NCBI GenBank assembly: GCA_021234155.1
Contig: JAJEKV010000003.1
Location: forward strand, 24,092,874-24,156,873
Length of the DNA stretch: 64,000 nucleotides
Direction of reading: 5' to 3'
Source of the DNA: Isoetes taiwanensis
Lineage: Eukaryota; Streptophyta; Lycopodiopsida; Isoetales; Isoetaceae
A program made the position numbers and the translations under genes. How positions within the stretch are numbered: position 1 is the first letter of the stretch; every line of letters starts with the position of its first letter. Positions 1 through 10,774 of the stretch are shown in pieces. Under the pieces are notes generated by a model. It worked only from the letters and a program-made list of their open reading frames with translations, had not been told where the DNA came from and did not search any database.

Positions 1-19
1 TCTTAATCTTAGTTCTCTG

Positions 20-641
20 TCCTTGGCGCAGGGCTGGAGGATGCACCTCCTCCGAGCGACTTCTCTGAGTGTTTTCCCTGAGCGCCGCCTTCCCTGAGCG
101 CCTGGACTTCTGGCGCTTGGGCTTATTGGATGCGTTGGTTTTCAGCTTCAGCGGTGCCCTCACGGTCACCGCCTTTCTGCAGATCGTTGCTATGGGGGTT
201 TTGGGACTCTACCTGTTTCTGGGGCAGCTCTTATGGTCTAGTGGTTTGATCGAGTTACTCCAGGGGGTCGGCACCAGGATCTCTGCATCAGCATCTATTT
301 GCCCTGGTTTCAGTGAGAGGATGGAGGTTTAGCGCGTGCATGAGTCCGCACCAGTACTCGGCACCTAGCTGTGAAGAGGTTACGGTTCGGGGGCGTTTGT
401 TGAAGTTCTGTTTGTTGGAGGTATGCTTGTTGCTTTTTGCAGCAGTATAGCTTTTTGGATCTGTGGTCATCATGGCAACGGTTTTTCCCCAGTGGGGTTT
501 TTTAATCCGGGCCATGGTGCTCACGGGCTTCGGCCCATGCAATGTATTTTTGTTTTCTTTGTACTTGTGGTCGCATGTCCTTCGTGACGCTGCCTTTGTG
601 GTGCGACGTAAAAATATACTTCCTTCCTTCCTTCCTTCCTT
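20..641 (+). mobile_element. 5'-truncated LINE 3' end inserted in the left arm
   Basis: Absent from the otherwise matching right arm, so it is an insertion. It ends in a simple tail (TTCC repeats, 620-641). Its last 120 bp resemble the 3' end of the LINE-like element at 7405-8552: both have a hairpin with a UUCG loop, then a GTCGCATGTCC/GTCACATGTCC-like block, a GACGCTGCCT block, a GTGACGT/GCGACGT block and an A/T-rich tail. An 87-codon frame (69-332) is not recognisable. No clear target duplication is visible because the flank is itself repetitive. Class (non-LTR) is inferred from the tail and 3' similarity, not from a reverse transcriptase. Confidence 0.6.
525..536 (+). other. UUCG-tetraloop hairpin in LINE 3' end
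   Basis: GGGC-TTCG-GCCC, a 4-bp stem capped by the very stable cUUCGg loop. The equivalent position of the second element (8472-8483) is GGAC-TTCG-GTCC. One stem pair has changed on both sides (G-C to A-U), as expected of a conserved RNA structure, possibly the reverse transcriptase recognition hairpin. Confidence 0.5.
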
Positions 642-1082
642 TGTTTGTTTTTTGCACTTGATGTCCTTTGTTTGTTTTTTGCACTTAATGTCCTTTTATT
701 TTGACTACTTGGTCTTTTATCTTTTCATGTCTATGCTATCAGATGTAGTATATTGTTTCTAGTATATAGAAAGTTGGTATTGAAGATAATAGGAAGATCT
801 AGTCTAATCATTACGTGTGCAAACTTGATATATTTCTAGTACTATGCCTCCGCACAATGCATTCTAATGGACTATCAAAATGTAGACTCTAAATCACAAC
901 CTTCCTGCCACACTTACAAATGCTCCTGCTATAAACCAAGCATATTATGTCAAAGGCGGAGTCAGTTCTGCATGTTATAACAAGTAGGTTAGAAACACTA
1001 ATAGAATATAATATAATTTGTCATGTTTTCTTTGTGAAAAATATATTAACAAGCATTTTTTAATTTCCATTACATAATATGA

Positions 1083-1112
1083 CTAGTTATGGTGCGGGTT
1101 CTTGCAGAACTC
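1083..1112 (-). other. Decayed Helitron-like 3' end (left arm)
   Basis: Mirror of the right-arm motif at 4948-4974. The terminal CTAG (read on the minus strand) and 7-nt spacer are kept, but the GC hairpin is scrambled in this copy. Recognised only by comparison with the right arm. Confidence 0.4.
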
Positions 1113-1789
1113 TAGTAAGAACGAGAGCCTACTTGCATGCATGTAGTGTCAAAAGATATAATGTCACAATATCTCATCAATTTTTTACTATGAAATAGTT
1201 TGTGCATCTTTGTAAAGACAAAGATATTGTAATCTGGTAAAAGTCGTTCATAGATTATGGCGTTGATCTTTGATATTTCTGCCAGTTTCAAAATGAACTA
1301 TGTGCCACTTCATTACATCATGCCTGCGGGTTAGGCATGTAGGCTCGATCCCTTGCCATGAAAGAAGATTTGGAAGTAGTCTTGTATATATAATTCTTCA
1401 TCATTTTTTTCAAACCATTAGAGCAAAGCAATGATCCACGAAATTATAATGTGATGTTTTCATATCAAAGGTGCGGAGATAAACCTCTTAAGTATCTAGA
1501 AAAATTTGGATCATGGGCTGTAGATCCAACCAGGAGTGTCCTTGCACTATTTGACATGATTGAAAAAAATCTTCCACTAGTTAATTCTGACAAACAATTG
1601 GACGGTGAGACCTTATAAAATTTGGTATAGACCATAGACTTCGGTCTGTATCTTTTTTGCCCAAAAATTTCCTTGGCACGTTTCATGTCAATGTTCTAGC
1701 AATCCTGACATCCAACAAAGAGACTGATCCACAAGAAAAAGAGAATCTATTTAGAGTAGCTTGCTGAACAAATCTGATTCTCCTTTCTA

Positions 1790-2105
1790 GAGATAAAGGA
1801 TAAAGATAAAGATAAATATATTCACAATATCATAAAGACCTTGCAATCCAGGGCAAGAAGAGTTACAAATTCAAATAGACACAACAAGTAACAAACCTCT
1901 CTTATTTGCCACTTGTTGCTAATGTTGTTGAAGGTATCACGAAAAAATAGACATCTCATCTTTGCCATCTTGATTTCATAAAATTTGGACACAAGATCAA
2001 GAAGTGTTGTTCATCCTCTATTTTCTCTGAACCACATACCTTGCATCTTCTTTTGGGCTTCTGGATTCTATGCCATTTACCACATTCAATTTGCAGGTGA
2101 TAGAA
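1790..2105 (-). pseudogene. LINE ORF2 C-terminal fragment (left arm copy)
   Basis: Reverse-complement counterpart of 3967-4284. It holds the same zinc-finger-like tail of a non-LTR reverse transcriptase, followed on the minus strand by the (ATCTTT)n-type tail (about 1793-1833). This copy has extra substitutions and indels relative to the right arm, mostly where the right arm has CTG or GCTGCC, so the reading frame is less intact. No start codon or promoter is expected: it is only the 3' end of a LINE. Confidence 0.5.
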
Positions 2106-2517
2106 CTATCCTGTAATGCAACTGATAAAACTATCCAAAAGATACTGCTGTAGTGCATACATGACCATACAGTTAGCCAATGCATTATGGGAATATACCC
2201 CATCTGGATGTAGTTGAAAGGAGAACATATTGCTTGATGCAGCCTGCTTGAGACGAACAATTCATGCATAAAGAATTTGGGATAAAACTTTATTTACTAT
2301 GAGAATCTGCAATTTCCCATCAAAATATAGCCATGTTGATACTAAAGGGGACTGTACTGTTTCGGCAGTATCCAAAATGTTGATGCCATTATCAAATGCG
2401 TAACATAGTTGATCATGAGCTTCCTTTTCCGTGTTTTAAGAGCCCCAAGTCATCTGTTTAACATATTGTTCTCAGCTAAGGGTATACAAGAGGAATAATT
2501 ATTAAGTACTGAAACTA

Positions 2518-3550
2518 AGTGAGGACTTGTCTGGTGACAACTGGACCCATGGTGTGGAGAGACTACTAGGGGGAACTTAGCGTGCTAGGCTCAATAGTCT
2601 ATCTCCTAGGTGATGCGTTGCAGTCGTCGGCAAGTCGAGTACAAAGGATAAAACAATCAACATCCTTTAGCCATCTCTCATTGGCAACAAATTGCATATA
2701 CGATAGAAACAATTGATCATAACAAACTAATTAATGTTGACGATAGTGTTCTATAACATGTCCTATTCTATTCTTCCTCGAATTCTTTATTATTATAATC
2801 AATTTGCATGCCACATGTACAGCGTTAGCAAAGAAGTCAAATAATGATCTTGCATATATTTTTTTCCATCAACTTGACCCTCACAGATCATATGGTGAAT
2901 AGAGAAAGGCAGGCCTCTTACCTCAACAATATCTCTCCTCCACACAGATGCAAACTTGACATCCATTTCCTCAGCCTTTGAATATGGTCGGCATACACCC
3001 AATGCCAATTGCCTTGACTTGGCCACCTTTGGTCCAGTATGAACCTTGGTCTGAGTGTCAAACATTAAGAAGTTCTCTATGTCCCATTTGGTGTGGAGAT
3101 CCAGCCTCCTTGTTGTGCAAATCCACATCTTTAAATGATTGGTGCTTGGTCTAGCGGAGATTGCCCATCCAATTAACCATTAGAATATAGATGTGTTTCC
3201 TTTGTATTGCTTGGTGTGCTAGTCCCGTTTTTCTTGTGGTTGGGAATCTTAAAACAATCGGATGTCAAATACACATCACTCTTGAATTCCAATCTTTTCC
3301 TCTTGGCCGTCTCCTTTATAATGCCCTAAACACCTCGAAATAACAAATCCAAAAAAAAATTGTTTGTTACCTACTTGTATGTATTTCGTCATACCACATA
3401 CTTGTATGTATTTCGTCATACCACATGGCGACATCCGATCTGTTTGTAAATGTCTTAACCACAAGACCAACTTTTTTTAAGCATACAGCGTGTTGAGCGA
3501 TAAAGCTGGCTCATTTCGACATTGTCATCGGTGAAGTCACACTAGGCACG
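2518..3550. other. Spacer of the inverted repeat; nothing recognised
   Basis: Single-copy within the window. The longest frame (2799-3128, minus, 109 codons) has no recognisable motif and low-complexity composition. A 27-bp tandem duplication lies at 3373-3426. Confidence 0.5.
3373..3426. repeat. 27-bp tandem duplication
   Basis: Two adjacent copies of a 27-bp unit beginning ACTTGTATGTATTTCGTC, offset by exactly 27 bp (3373 and 3400). Confidence 0.85.
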
Positions 3551-3966
3551 GTTAGTTTCGATTGCTTAATAATTATTCCTCTTGTATACCCTTAGGCGAG
3601 AACAATATGTTAAGCGGATGACTTGGGGCTCTTAAAACACGGAAAAGGAAGCTCATGATCAACTATGTTAAGCATTTGATAATGGCATCAACATTACGGA
3701 TCTTTGCTTAGAAGCGATCAGGTCCCTTTAGTATCAACATGGCTATATTTTGATGGGAAATTGCGATTCTCATAGTAAATAAAGTTTTATCCCAAATTCT
3801 TTATGCATGAATTGTTCGTCTCTCAAGCGGTGCATCAAGCAATATGTTCTCCTTTCAACTACATCCAGATGGGGTATATTCCCATAATGCATTGGCTAAC
3901 TGTATGGTCATGTATGCACTACAGCAGTATCTTTTGGATAGTTTTATCAGTTGCATTACAGGATAG

Positions 3967-4284
3967 TTCTATCACCTGCAAATTGAATGTGGTAAATGGC
4001 ATAGAATCCAGAAGCCCAAAAGAAGATGCAAGGTATGTGGTTCAGAGAAAATAGAGGATGAACAACACTTCTTGATCTTGTGTCCAGCTTATGAAATCAG
4101 TAGATGGCAGCATGAGATGTCTATTTTTTCAGATACCTTCAACAACATTAGCAGCGTGGCAAATAAGAGAGGTTTGTTACTTGTTGTGTCTATTTGAGTT
4201 TGTAACTCTTCTTGCCCTGGATTGCAAGGTCTTTATGATATTGTGAATATATTTATCTTTATCTTTATCCTTTATCTTTAGAAA
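3967..4284 (+). pseudogene. LINE ORF2 C-terminal zinc-binding fragment plus tail
   Basis: A frame open from 3967 to the stop at 4195-4197 encodes a typical non-LTR reverse transcriptase tail: a basic stretch around KWHRIQKPKRR, then RCKVCG, acidic IEDEQHF and LILCPAY. This is the C-x2-C...H-x4-C arrangement (Cys codons at 4027, 4036 and 4081, His at 4066) found at the C-terminus of many LINE ORF2 proteins. Upstream the frame is closed at 3964. It is followed by TTATCTTTATCTTT-type sequence (about 4243-4284), which looks like the LINE's simple-sequence 3' tail. A 5'-truncated, dead LINE copy; family assignment is by motif only. Confidence 0.6.
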
Positions 4285-4947
4285 GGAGAATCAGATTTGT
4301 TCAGCAAGCTACTCTAAATAGATTCTCTTTTTCTTGTGGATCAGTCTCTTGTACTGTGATTGCTAGAACATTGACATGAAACGTGCCAAGGAAATTTTTT
4401 GGGCAAAAAGATACAGACTGAGTCTATGGTCTATACCAGCTTATAAGGTCTCACTGTCCAATTGTTTGCTGTAATTAACTAGTGGAAGATTTTTTTCAAT
4501 CATGTCAAATAGTGCAAGGACACTCCTGGTTGGATCTACAGTTCCATGATCCAAATTTTTCTCTAGATACGAAGAGGTTTATCTCCAGACCTCTTGATAT
4601 GAAAACATCACATTATAATTTCTGTGATCATTGCTTTGCTCTAATGGTTTGAAAAAAATGATGAAGAATTATATATACAAGACTACTTCCAAATCTTCTT
4701 TCATGGCAAGGGACGAGCCTACATGCCTAACCCAGAGGCATGATGTAATGAAGTGGCACATATTTTAGTTGAAACTGCAGAAACATCAGCATCAATGCCA
4801 TAATCTATGAACGACTTTACCGTATTACAATATCTTTGTCTTACAGCATGCACAAACTATTTCATAGTACAAAATTGATGAGATATTGTGACATTATATC
4901 TTTTGACACTACATGCATGCAAGTAGGCTCTCGAAGTTCTTACTAGA

Positions 4948-4974
4948 GCCCGGCAACGCGGGCACCATAACTAG
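4948..4974 (+). mobile_element. Helitron-like 3' terminus (hairpin + CTAG|T)
   Basis: The hairpin GCCCGGCAACGCGGGC (4948-4963; 5-bp stem) is followed by 7 nt, then CTAG (4971-4974) and a T. That is the known Helitron 3' layout: a GC-rich hairpin shortly before CTRR, inserted between A and T. A second terminus with the same hairpin family and the same 7-nt spacing is at 58373-58400 on the other strand. The matching 5' TC end was not identified and no Rep/helicase is present, so any element would be non-autonomous. Confidence 0.5.
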
Positions 4975-5423
4975 TCATATTATGTAATGGAAATTAAAAA
5001 AATGCTTGTTAATATATTTTTCGTCAAAGAAAACATGACAAATTATATTATATTCTATTAGTGTTTCTAACCTACTTGTTATAACATGCAGAACTGACTC
5101 CGCCTTTGACATAATATGCTAGGTTTATAGCAGGAGCATTTGTAAGTGTGGCAGGAAGGTTGTGATTTAGAGTCTACATTTTGATAGTCCATTAGAATGC
5201 ATTGTGCGGAGGCATAGTACTAGAAATATATCAAGTTTGCACACGTAATGATTAGACTAGATCTTCCTATTATCTTCAATACCAACTTTCTATATACTAG
5301 AAACAATATACTACATCTGATAGCATAGACATGAAAAGATAAAAGACCAAGTAGTCAAAATAAAAGGACATCAAGTGCAAAAAACAAACAAAGGACATCA
5401 AGAACAGAGAACTAAGATTAAGA

Positions 5424-6514
5424 TTTGACTGCAACAAATACGATTTTCAAAGCCATTCTTAAGAAGAAGCACAGGGAAGGAACTATTCTTTATAAATTAT
5501 GGAGAAACTATATGTGTAAGTGGTGTTTATTATGTTTGTTTTAAATGTATCTGTATTTTGATGTACATGAACTTGTGTACGTTGGACTAAATTGGTGCAA
5601 CTTCTATGTACATTGTTTTGTGAAATATCAGTATTAATTTCTAGATAGCTACAAATATTGAGTGGTTAAAAAGTTTTCAAATTGTTGTTTAAATGACGTG
5701 CAATTTGTAACAATGCATATCTTATGAAATACCAGCTTCTGAGATAGAAACTTTATTTATTTATAATCCAGCGGGCCCATCAAATTTAGGACCAACAATG
5801 TGACTTGCACGCGAATTCTTATTGTGTTGTTTGTGACAGTATTATAAATGTAAGGTCACATTTTGTAAGGAATAAAAAAAGCTCGTCCGTTGTCATAGGA
5901 GCCTGCAATGCATTTGTTGCTTACTAAAAGGTACTTATTATTTGATTGGCCACCTGAATAGGGGAAGCATTCACAGACAATTGCACCAACCTCAGATTTT
6001 GAAGTTGGAAATCTAACAACATGTATGATACCTTACAGTTGGAGACATCTGCAGAACAAAGTGTTGATTTTTTATCCTGCAAATCAAACATCAACAAAGC
6101 AATGTCTTATGCTAAACAATTTAAGTGTGGTTTGAATGTACTCTAAGACGACTTGTAACTGCCTTTACGAGATGGCATCTTAGTTGAAATCACTAAACTA
6201 GTTATTCTGAAGCCAGTTGTATATAAAATTGAAACAGGAATTTGCTAAAATTTTCTCCACTACTTAGACCAATCATCCAATAGCTCTGACCTGCCATCAT
6301 TTGCTGAAATGAAAATTTGCAATAAATTGAACACTTTATATTTAACTGATAACAAGGCCTTATTTCCTAATTGGTCTACATCAACTTTTCTGGAAGCGAG
6401 ATAAAGTGGCACGCACATCTGAGAGTGTGTGCCATGGTGTTATTGGAAATATCGATTGATTTGAGTCCTATAAAGGATTGGGTGGCCAACTTTTTGAGCT
6501 ATGGAAGCTATAGT
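5424..6514. other. AT-rich intergenic sequence
   Basis: No coding frame, repeat copy or RNA gene recognised. AT-rich, with short chance frames only. Confidence 0.5.
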
Positions 6515-6732
6515 ATGCTATGGTTCTCGTCTTATATAGAAGAGAACTATTATTCTAGGGAAAGGAAGGCATGAGTTTTAGCGCCAGCTCTTGTTTACCC
6601 AAGCTTTCTTTGGCACAAGCCTGCTATAGCACAAGCTTTCTTTAGCCCTTTCTCCCATAAAAGCCTTTTATCTTCTTGCATTCCTCATCAGTGTTTCCTC
6701 TGAGCTGAATCTTGTTGTTGTACGGAGTTTTT
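6515..6732 (+). repeat. Dispersed direct repeat, copy 1
   Basis: About 215 bp matching 10560-10774, including the block around CTATTATTCTAGGGAAAGG and the block GAGCTGAATCTTGTTGTTG. It contains an imperfect version of the hairpin that is perfect at 10567-10593. In the second copy the end of this repeat runs directly into segment R. Confidence 0.8.
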
Positions 6733-7404
6733 CTATGTCAGCCATTCTCATTAACTCGATTTCTCCTTCTTCTCATCGAGAAAGCACTAAGGGAGGATTC
6801 GGTGGCGGGATTTGACCATGCATGGTTTCCCCGACAGCATCGGTTGCACTAGGTTTCTTTATACAACATCGATCCGATAGGCCCTTCAGGGGCTAGCACT
6901 AAATCTGTCGTCAACACAGATCCAATAGATTTCTGCACCAAGGGAGTTTTTGTGTTAATCCAGATTAATCCAGGCTCAATCCGGTCCCAGTTTTGCCATC
7001 CTGCAAGCATCAACAATTGACCTTTTGCTTCATCGTGCACTGCATCAACAATTTTTTTTGGCCCAAGCAATTTTTGGCCCAAGCAGCCCGCCGACTCTAG
7101 AGCTTTGTTCTCGGCCCAGCAACCTGGCGCTTCATCAGCGGCCCCTTTACCGGGTAAAAGTACACGGCTGGCCCTTTGCCTTTGCTCTGCCTCCTTTGCC
7201 TTGGCTCGTCCTCCTTTACTGCAGCGTGAAGGTTCATTTCTGGTGATGAATCGCCCAACTAGTCTGCTTCTCCCTCTGCCTAGTATCTAGTGTGCTTTTG
7301 AGGGTTTTGCTGGCCCCGAATTTGATTGCATGCTATATAACCACCAGCAGCGCACCACTAGTCTACCTTGATCTATTGTCCTCTATTGCTCCTTCCGGAT
7401 TCCT
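6733..7404. other. Sequence upstream of the ORF1-type LINE
   Basis: No supported gene. Short overlapping frames (6849-7082 minus; 7025-7290 plus) are low-complexity and unrecognised. The last 80 bp may be the 5' leader of the LINE at 7405. Confidence 0.4.
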
Positions 7405-8340
7405 ATGGCTAAGAAAGCGAAAGACATGGCCAGAAAGGCAAAGACCTCACTAGCACACTCACCGAATCCGATCACGCATCTTAACCTGTTTTCAACCCGG
7501 TAGATGCCTTTCCAGCAGTACAACCCCTTTGAACCCTTCTTTTGCTTTTGAGCTCGGACTCCCCAACCCCGGAGACCTTAACAACCCAACTTGAGGATAT
7601 CACCTCTCAACTCACTGTAACAGATACATCCGTGGTACTGCCTTTGGACAGTTGGATTCAGGTGTTGGGAATGTTCAAAATCTTGTTCATTCAAAATCTT
7701 GTTCAGGCAATCAATCCTATCTGATAGTTCTTTTTCTGCACCGGCGAACCCTCCACACATATTGGGCGCAGATGAGATGGTCCAGACTGAGGCGGCAGTG
7801 GAGCATGAGATGGCAGTGGAGCAGCATTCATGTGTGGATAGGGATGCCCCCCTACCTAAGGTAGCTCAAGATCATATGCAAGGGCCTGCATCAGGTGACA
7901 CAGCTAATGCACATCAGCCTGAATTTCAGCCTGGGCAGGATCGTCACCTGAACCTACGCCTCATGGGAGTTCCCGAAACGTCTTCGGGGTCGGATATGGA
8001 TGTAGCGGCTCACTTCTTTACTGACACCATGCACATTATGAGTCCAGGCGCCTTCACAGCGCAGAGAGTGGGTGCCCATCGGCCAGATCGACCTCGCCAT
8101 CTATTGGTCCATTTCTCGGCACCACAAGATAGGTATTACATTTTGCAGCATGGTAGTCACCTCAAGGGAACGCACTTTTCGGTTCAAGAGGACCTATCTC
8201 CAGTCCAGTTATCTCGGCGACAAGACGAGCTTTGCAAAGTTCACGAGGCCAGGCTCCAGAAGAAATGGACGGTATATCGGGGAGGCTCGGCAATTATTCT
8301 TGACCAGTGGCCTGCAAACCCTTGGTTGGGATATTCTTAG
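7405..8340 (+). pseudogene. LINE-1 ORF1p-like RNA-binding protein (Transposase_22 type)
   Basis: The main open frame, 7699-8340, ends in a region that looks like the L1 ORF1p core. NLRLMGVPE at residues 85-93 resembles the RRM start (NLRIxGVPE). A stretch around VGAHRPDRPRHLLVHFS (124-140) resembles the conserved RPRxxxVxF strand. The segment 155-200 (LKGTHFSVQEDLSP, R..E.., VYRGGSA) resembles the C-terminal domain. The same frame opens with an ATG at 7405 and a lysine-rich start but has stops at 7501 and 7549. A stretch around 7542-7724 continues in another frame, so the N-terminal half is frameshifted. In L1, ORF1p is a trimeric nucleic-acid chaperone that packages the transcript. Most seed-plant L1 ORF1 proteins are of another type (DUF4283 plus zinc knuckle), so this form is notable. 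Assignment is by motif recall. Confidence 0.55.
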
Positions 8341-8471
8341 TTTCTTAGCGTGAACAGCCTTGATTTGGTTTGGGCGTTTGCCCATAGTATATATATTGTG
8401 TAGTGATGGATCTTGCCCTCTTTTGTTCTGTGCTGGGGCTCAGCCCCCTTTTTTTTTGCTTGGTTTATTTT

Positions 8472-8483
8472 GGACTTCGGTCC
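8472..8483 (+). other. UUCG-tetraloop hairpin in LINE 3' end
   Basis: GGAC-TTCG-GTCC. Covaries with the GGGC-TTCG-GCCC hairpin at 525-536 in the other 3' end. A second GC hairpin (GGGGC-TCA-GCCCC) lies about 30 bp upstream. Confidence 0.5.
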
Positions 8484-8552
8484 CCTGCTCTGTCGTCACA
8501 TGTCCAATAGGACGCTGCCTAGTGGCGTGACGTTAAAATATTTATCTTTATC

Positions 8553-10559
8553 TATGCTCTGTGCATTCCTTCTCATCATGCTCCCATGAGGGATTTTTTA
8601 TTTCTTTACCCAAGTGGAAAAGAGTTTGTTTGGTGTTCGGGCATGATGTGCATTTTGAATTTCCAAACCTTGTTGCATCGATTTACATTTGTACATGTTG
8701 TAATGGTTCCTATTTTCAATTGTCTTACATTCTTATATGGTTTTGTGCACTCCATTTTTTCATGGATTCCTCATCTTATCATTAACTCCATCCTCGCTGA
8801 CTCTGTTGCATAGTCTACCTACTTTCTCAGTCACCTCCTCTCTACCTTGCCTTTTGGCAGTCTTTTTGTTCCTTCTCGCAAGTGCTACATTAGAATCAAT
8901 TTGGCTATCGTTTGCCCTGGCTTGATCATCAAGTTGTTCTCTGAACTCTGCTTCGTTTGAAAATGTCATATTTTAAGTCCTTGGATTCATTATTTCAATC
9001 TCCATCTTTCTCTCACCATAATGAGTTCTTTGGTCCAGTCCCCTAGATTATTCTTAAGTCTCGGTGTCCCTATCGTTTTGTTCTAGATTATGTTGTTTCT
9101 ACGTTTGAAAGTTCACTTGGATCTATTATGCATGTGGGTATACGTTCATGAATTTTAGTCCTTGATATTTGTTGTTGTTGCTCTATTTGTTATTTTACTC
9201 CATATGTGGTCATATGTTCTCAGTGGTTCTCATGAATGCCCTTATGACGGCCTATGCTCGCTCTTTGTCATAGATTCTTAGTGTCTCGTTTGTGCCTTTG
9301 AGGGCCTTTGGCTATTTGCATTTTGTGTCCTTGGCTACTTTGTCTCGTTTTTCTATGTTCCTCTATTCTCGATCCCTTTTTCTATCCATTTCATTTTGAT
9401 CTCCTATTTGTCTTTTTCCACCCTATGTTTGTTCCTTTCCTCTTTTTTCCATTTTATCCCTTGCAAGATATCTTTGCTCTGCTATTGTCTTGACTTCCTC
9501 CTTTGTCTACCTCTTGACTCGACGTAATTCTTCTTGCCTTGTTGGTCCAGTCATCATGCCTTTTCTATGTTGACCCCTTACGAACTGGAAGAATTGTTTG
9601 GTATACGTCTATCCTGCATGATGTTCACACGACATTCCCCTTTTTGGCCTGCATTTTAAATTTCAAAACGTGGTTGCATCATCGGGCATTCGTGCATGTT
9701 GTAGTGGAGCCTGTCGTAAGTTGCCTTGCTTTCTTACATGGTCTTTGTTCTTGTTTCAGGTTGCACTCAGTTATCTTCATCCATTCCTCATCTTGGCATT
9801 TACCCCATCCTCGCTGAGTCTGTGGCATCGTCTACCAGTGTTCTCAATTGCATAATTGTTTTGTCACCTTATGAAACTTTTTTGTTTTTATATCTCGGGG
9901 TCCCTATCGTCTTGTTCCTGTGGGTTATGTTGTTTCTACTTTTGAAAGTTTGCTTGGACTGGTTATGCGTGTATGTCCTTGTTTGTCATATTGTTTTTTC
10001 GTTACAGTATTGACTGTAGTTTGTTGCTGATACGTTGATTCTTCAATTTTGGTTCCAGGTGCTCTTTTTAGCTTGTTAACTATGTTAGATCTTCATGTCT
10101 TCTCTTTTTATGCATTCCATGGTGCATGGTTTTGATCTTTTTTCTTTATTATTATGGGGTTTGCATTGTCTTCATGAAAGTTCGCTTGAGTCTGTTATGC
10201 ATGAATGATATAGGTTAGATATTTTTATTCTTACTTTCATAGCGTCTTGTCATTAGGTATTCAGTGTAGTTTGTTGGTACATTGGTTCTAGAGTTTTTGT
10301 GCTTTGGTGGTGGCCATAGTTGTTGTTTGTGTTCGATTTTCGTGCCTTCTTTGCCTTATGCAGTCCAGTTGTCCCGGGATTTCTTGGGCCCCTTCCTCTC
10401 TATTTGCATTGGCATCCTGCCTCGTCTCATGATTGTTACATTTTTCCTAGCATCGAGTTGCGCCTTACAGTCCCTCGTGGTCTCAATCTATGATGGGGTC
10501 GAGGGAGGTTCCTCTTTGTATCAGATGATGATAGTTGTGCATAAGGACCTTTCCCTAGA
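8553..10559 (+). repeat. T-rich diverged tandem duplication, no gene
   Basis: Blocks recur in the same order about 0.85-0.95 kb apart. Around 8660-8830 and 9665-9860 both contain GTTGCATC..., CATCCTCGCTGA and TCTACC. Around 9075-9130 and 9905-9965 both contain TATGTTGTTTCTAC and GAAAGTT, and a third partial copy lies near 10170-10215. Frames here encode T-derived hydrophobic runs (Phe/Leu/Ser) and are not credible proteins. Origin unknown. Confidence 0.5.
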
Positions 10560-10774
10560 ATGCTATGGTTCTCTTCTTATATAGAAGAGAACCATTATTC
10601 TAGGGAAAGGGATGCCAGTTTTAGCGCCAGCCTGCTATAGCATAAGCTTCCTTTGGCACAAGCCTGCTATAGCACAAGCTTTCTTTAGCCCTCTTTCCCA
10701 TAAAGCCTTGTGTCTTCCTGCATTCCTCATCGGCGTTTCCTCTGAGCTGAATCTTGTTGTTGTATGGAGTTTCC
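10560..10774 (+). repeat. Dispersed direct repeat, copy 2, abutting segment R
   Basis: Second copy of 6515-6732. It overlaps the start of R copy A at TATGG (10763-10767), the bases that directly follow the 3' LTRs of TE1 and TE2. This copy therefore represents the unoccupied form of that junction. Confidence 0.8.
10567..10593. other. Perfect 11-bp-stem inverted repeat
   Basis: Arms GGTTCTCTTCT (10567-10577) and AGAAGAGAACC (10583-10593) around a 5-nt TATAT loop. The equivalent site near 6521 has two mismatches. Confidence 0.8.

Larger units (their letters stand above)
1..2517 (+). repeat. Left arm of long imperfect inverted repeat
   Basis: Read in reverse complement, this arm matches 3551-5423. 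Base 1 pairs with about 5423 and the inner edge (about 2517) pairs with about 3551, leaving a spacer of about 1.03 kb. Anchors include the same 83-codon reading frame on opposite strands at 2018-2269 and 3803-4054. The arm is interrupted by an insertion at about 20-641 that is absent from the right arm. Differences between arms are mostly small changes at CAG/CTG sites. The repeat may continue left of the window. Transcription across it would give a long hairpin RNA; that is inference. Confidence 0.85.
3551..5423 (+). repeat. Right arm of long imperfect inverted repeat
   Basis: Reverse complement of the left arm. This is the better preserved arm: its LINE tail (3967-4284) and Helitron-like end (4948-4974) are readable here. 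The distal 350 bp (about 5070-5400) belongs to a dispersed family with direct copies at about 14750-15080 and 19240-19540. Confidence 0.85.
7405..8552 (+). mobile_element. ORF1-only LINE-like element (half-LINE)
   Basis: A broken ORF1-like gene is followed within about 200 bp by a LINE 3' end (hairpins, conserved block shared with 20-641, terminal TTATCTTTATCT tail at about 8540). No endonuclease or reverse transcriptase lies between ORF1 and the 3' end. The arrangement resembles non-autonomous half-L1 elements known from mammals, which keep ORF1 and the 3' end and use reverse transcriptase in trans. Alternatively it is an ordinary LINE that lost ORF2 by internal deletion. The 5' boundary is uncertain. 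Confidence 0.55.

Noticed and set aside
2018-4054. Identical 83-codon frames in the two inverted-repeat arms as paired genes
   Set aside because: The true protein similarity is in another frame (LINE zinc-binding tail); these frames are shadows of it.
8553-10013. Hydrophobic frames in the T-rich region as membrane proteins
   Set aside because: Composition follows from T-rich DNA, frames are short and overlapping, and the region is a decayed tandem duplication.
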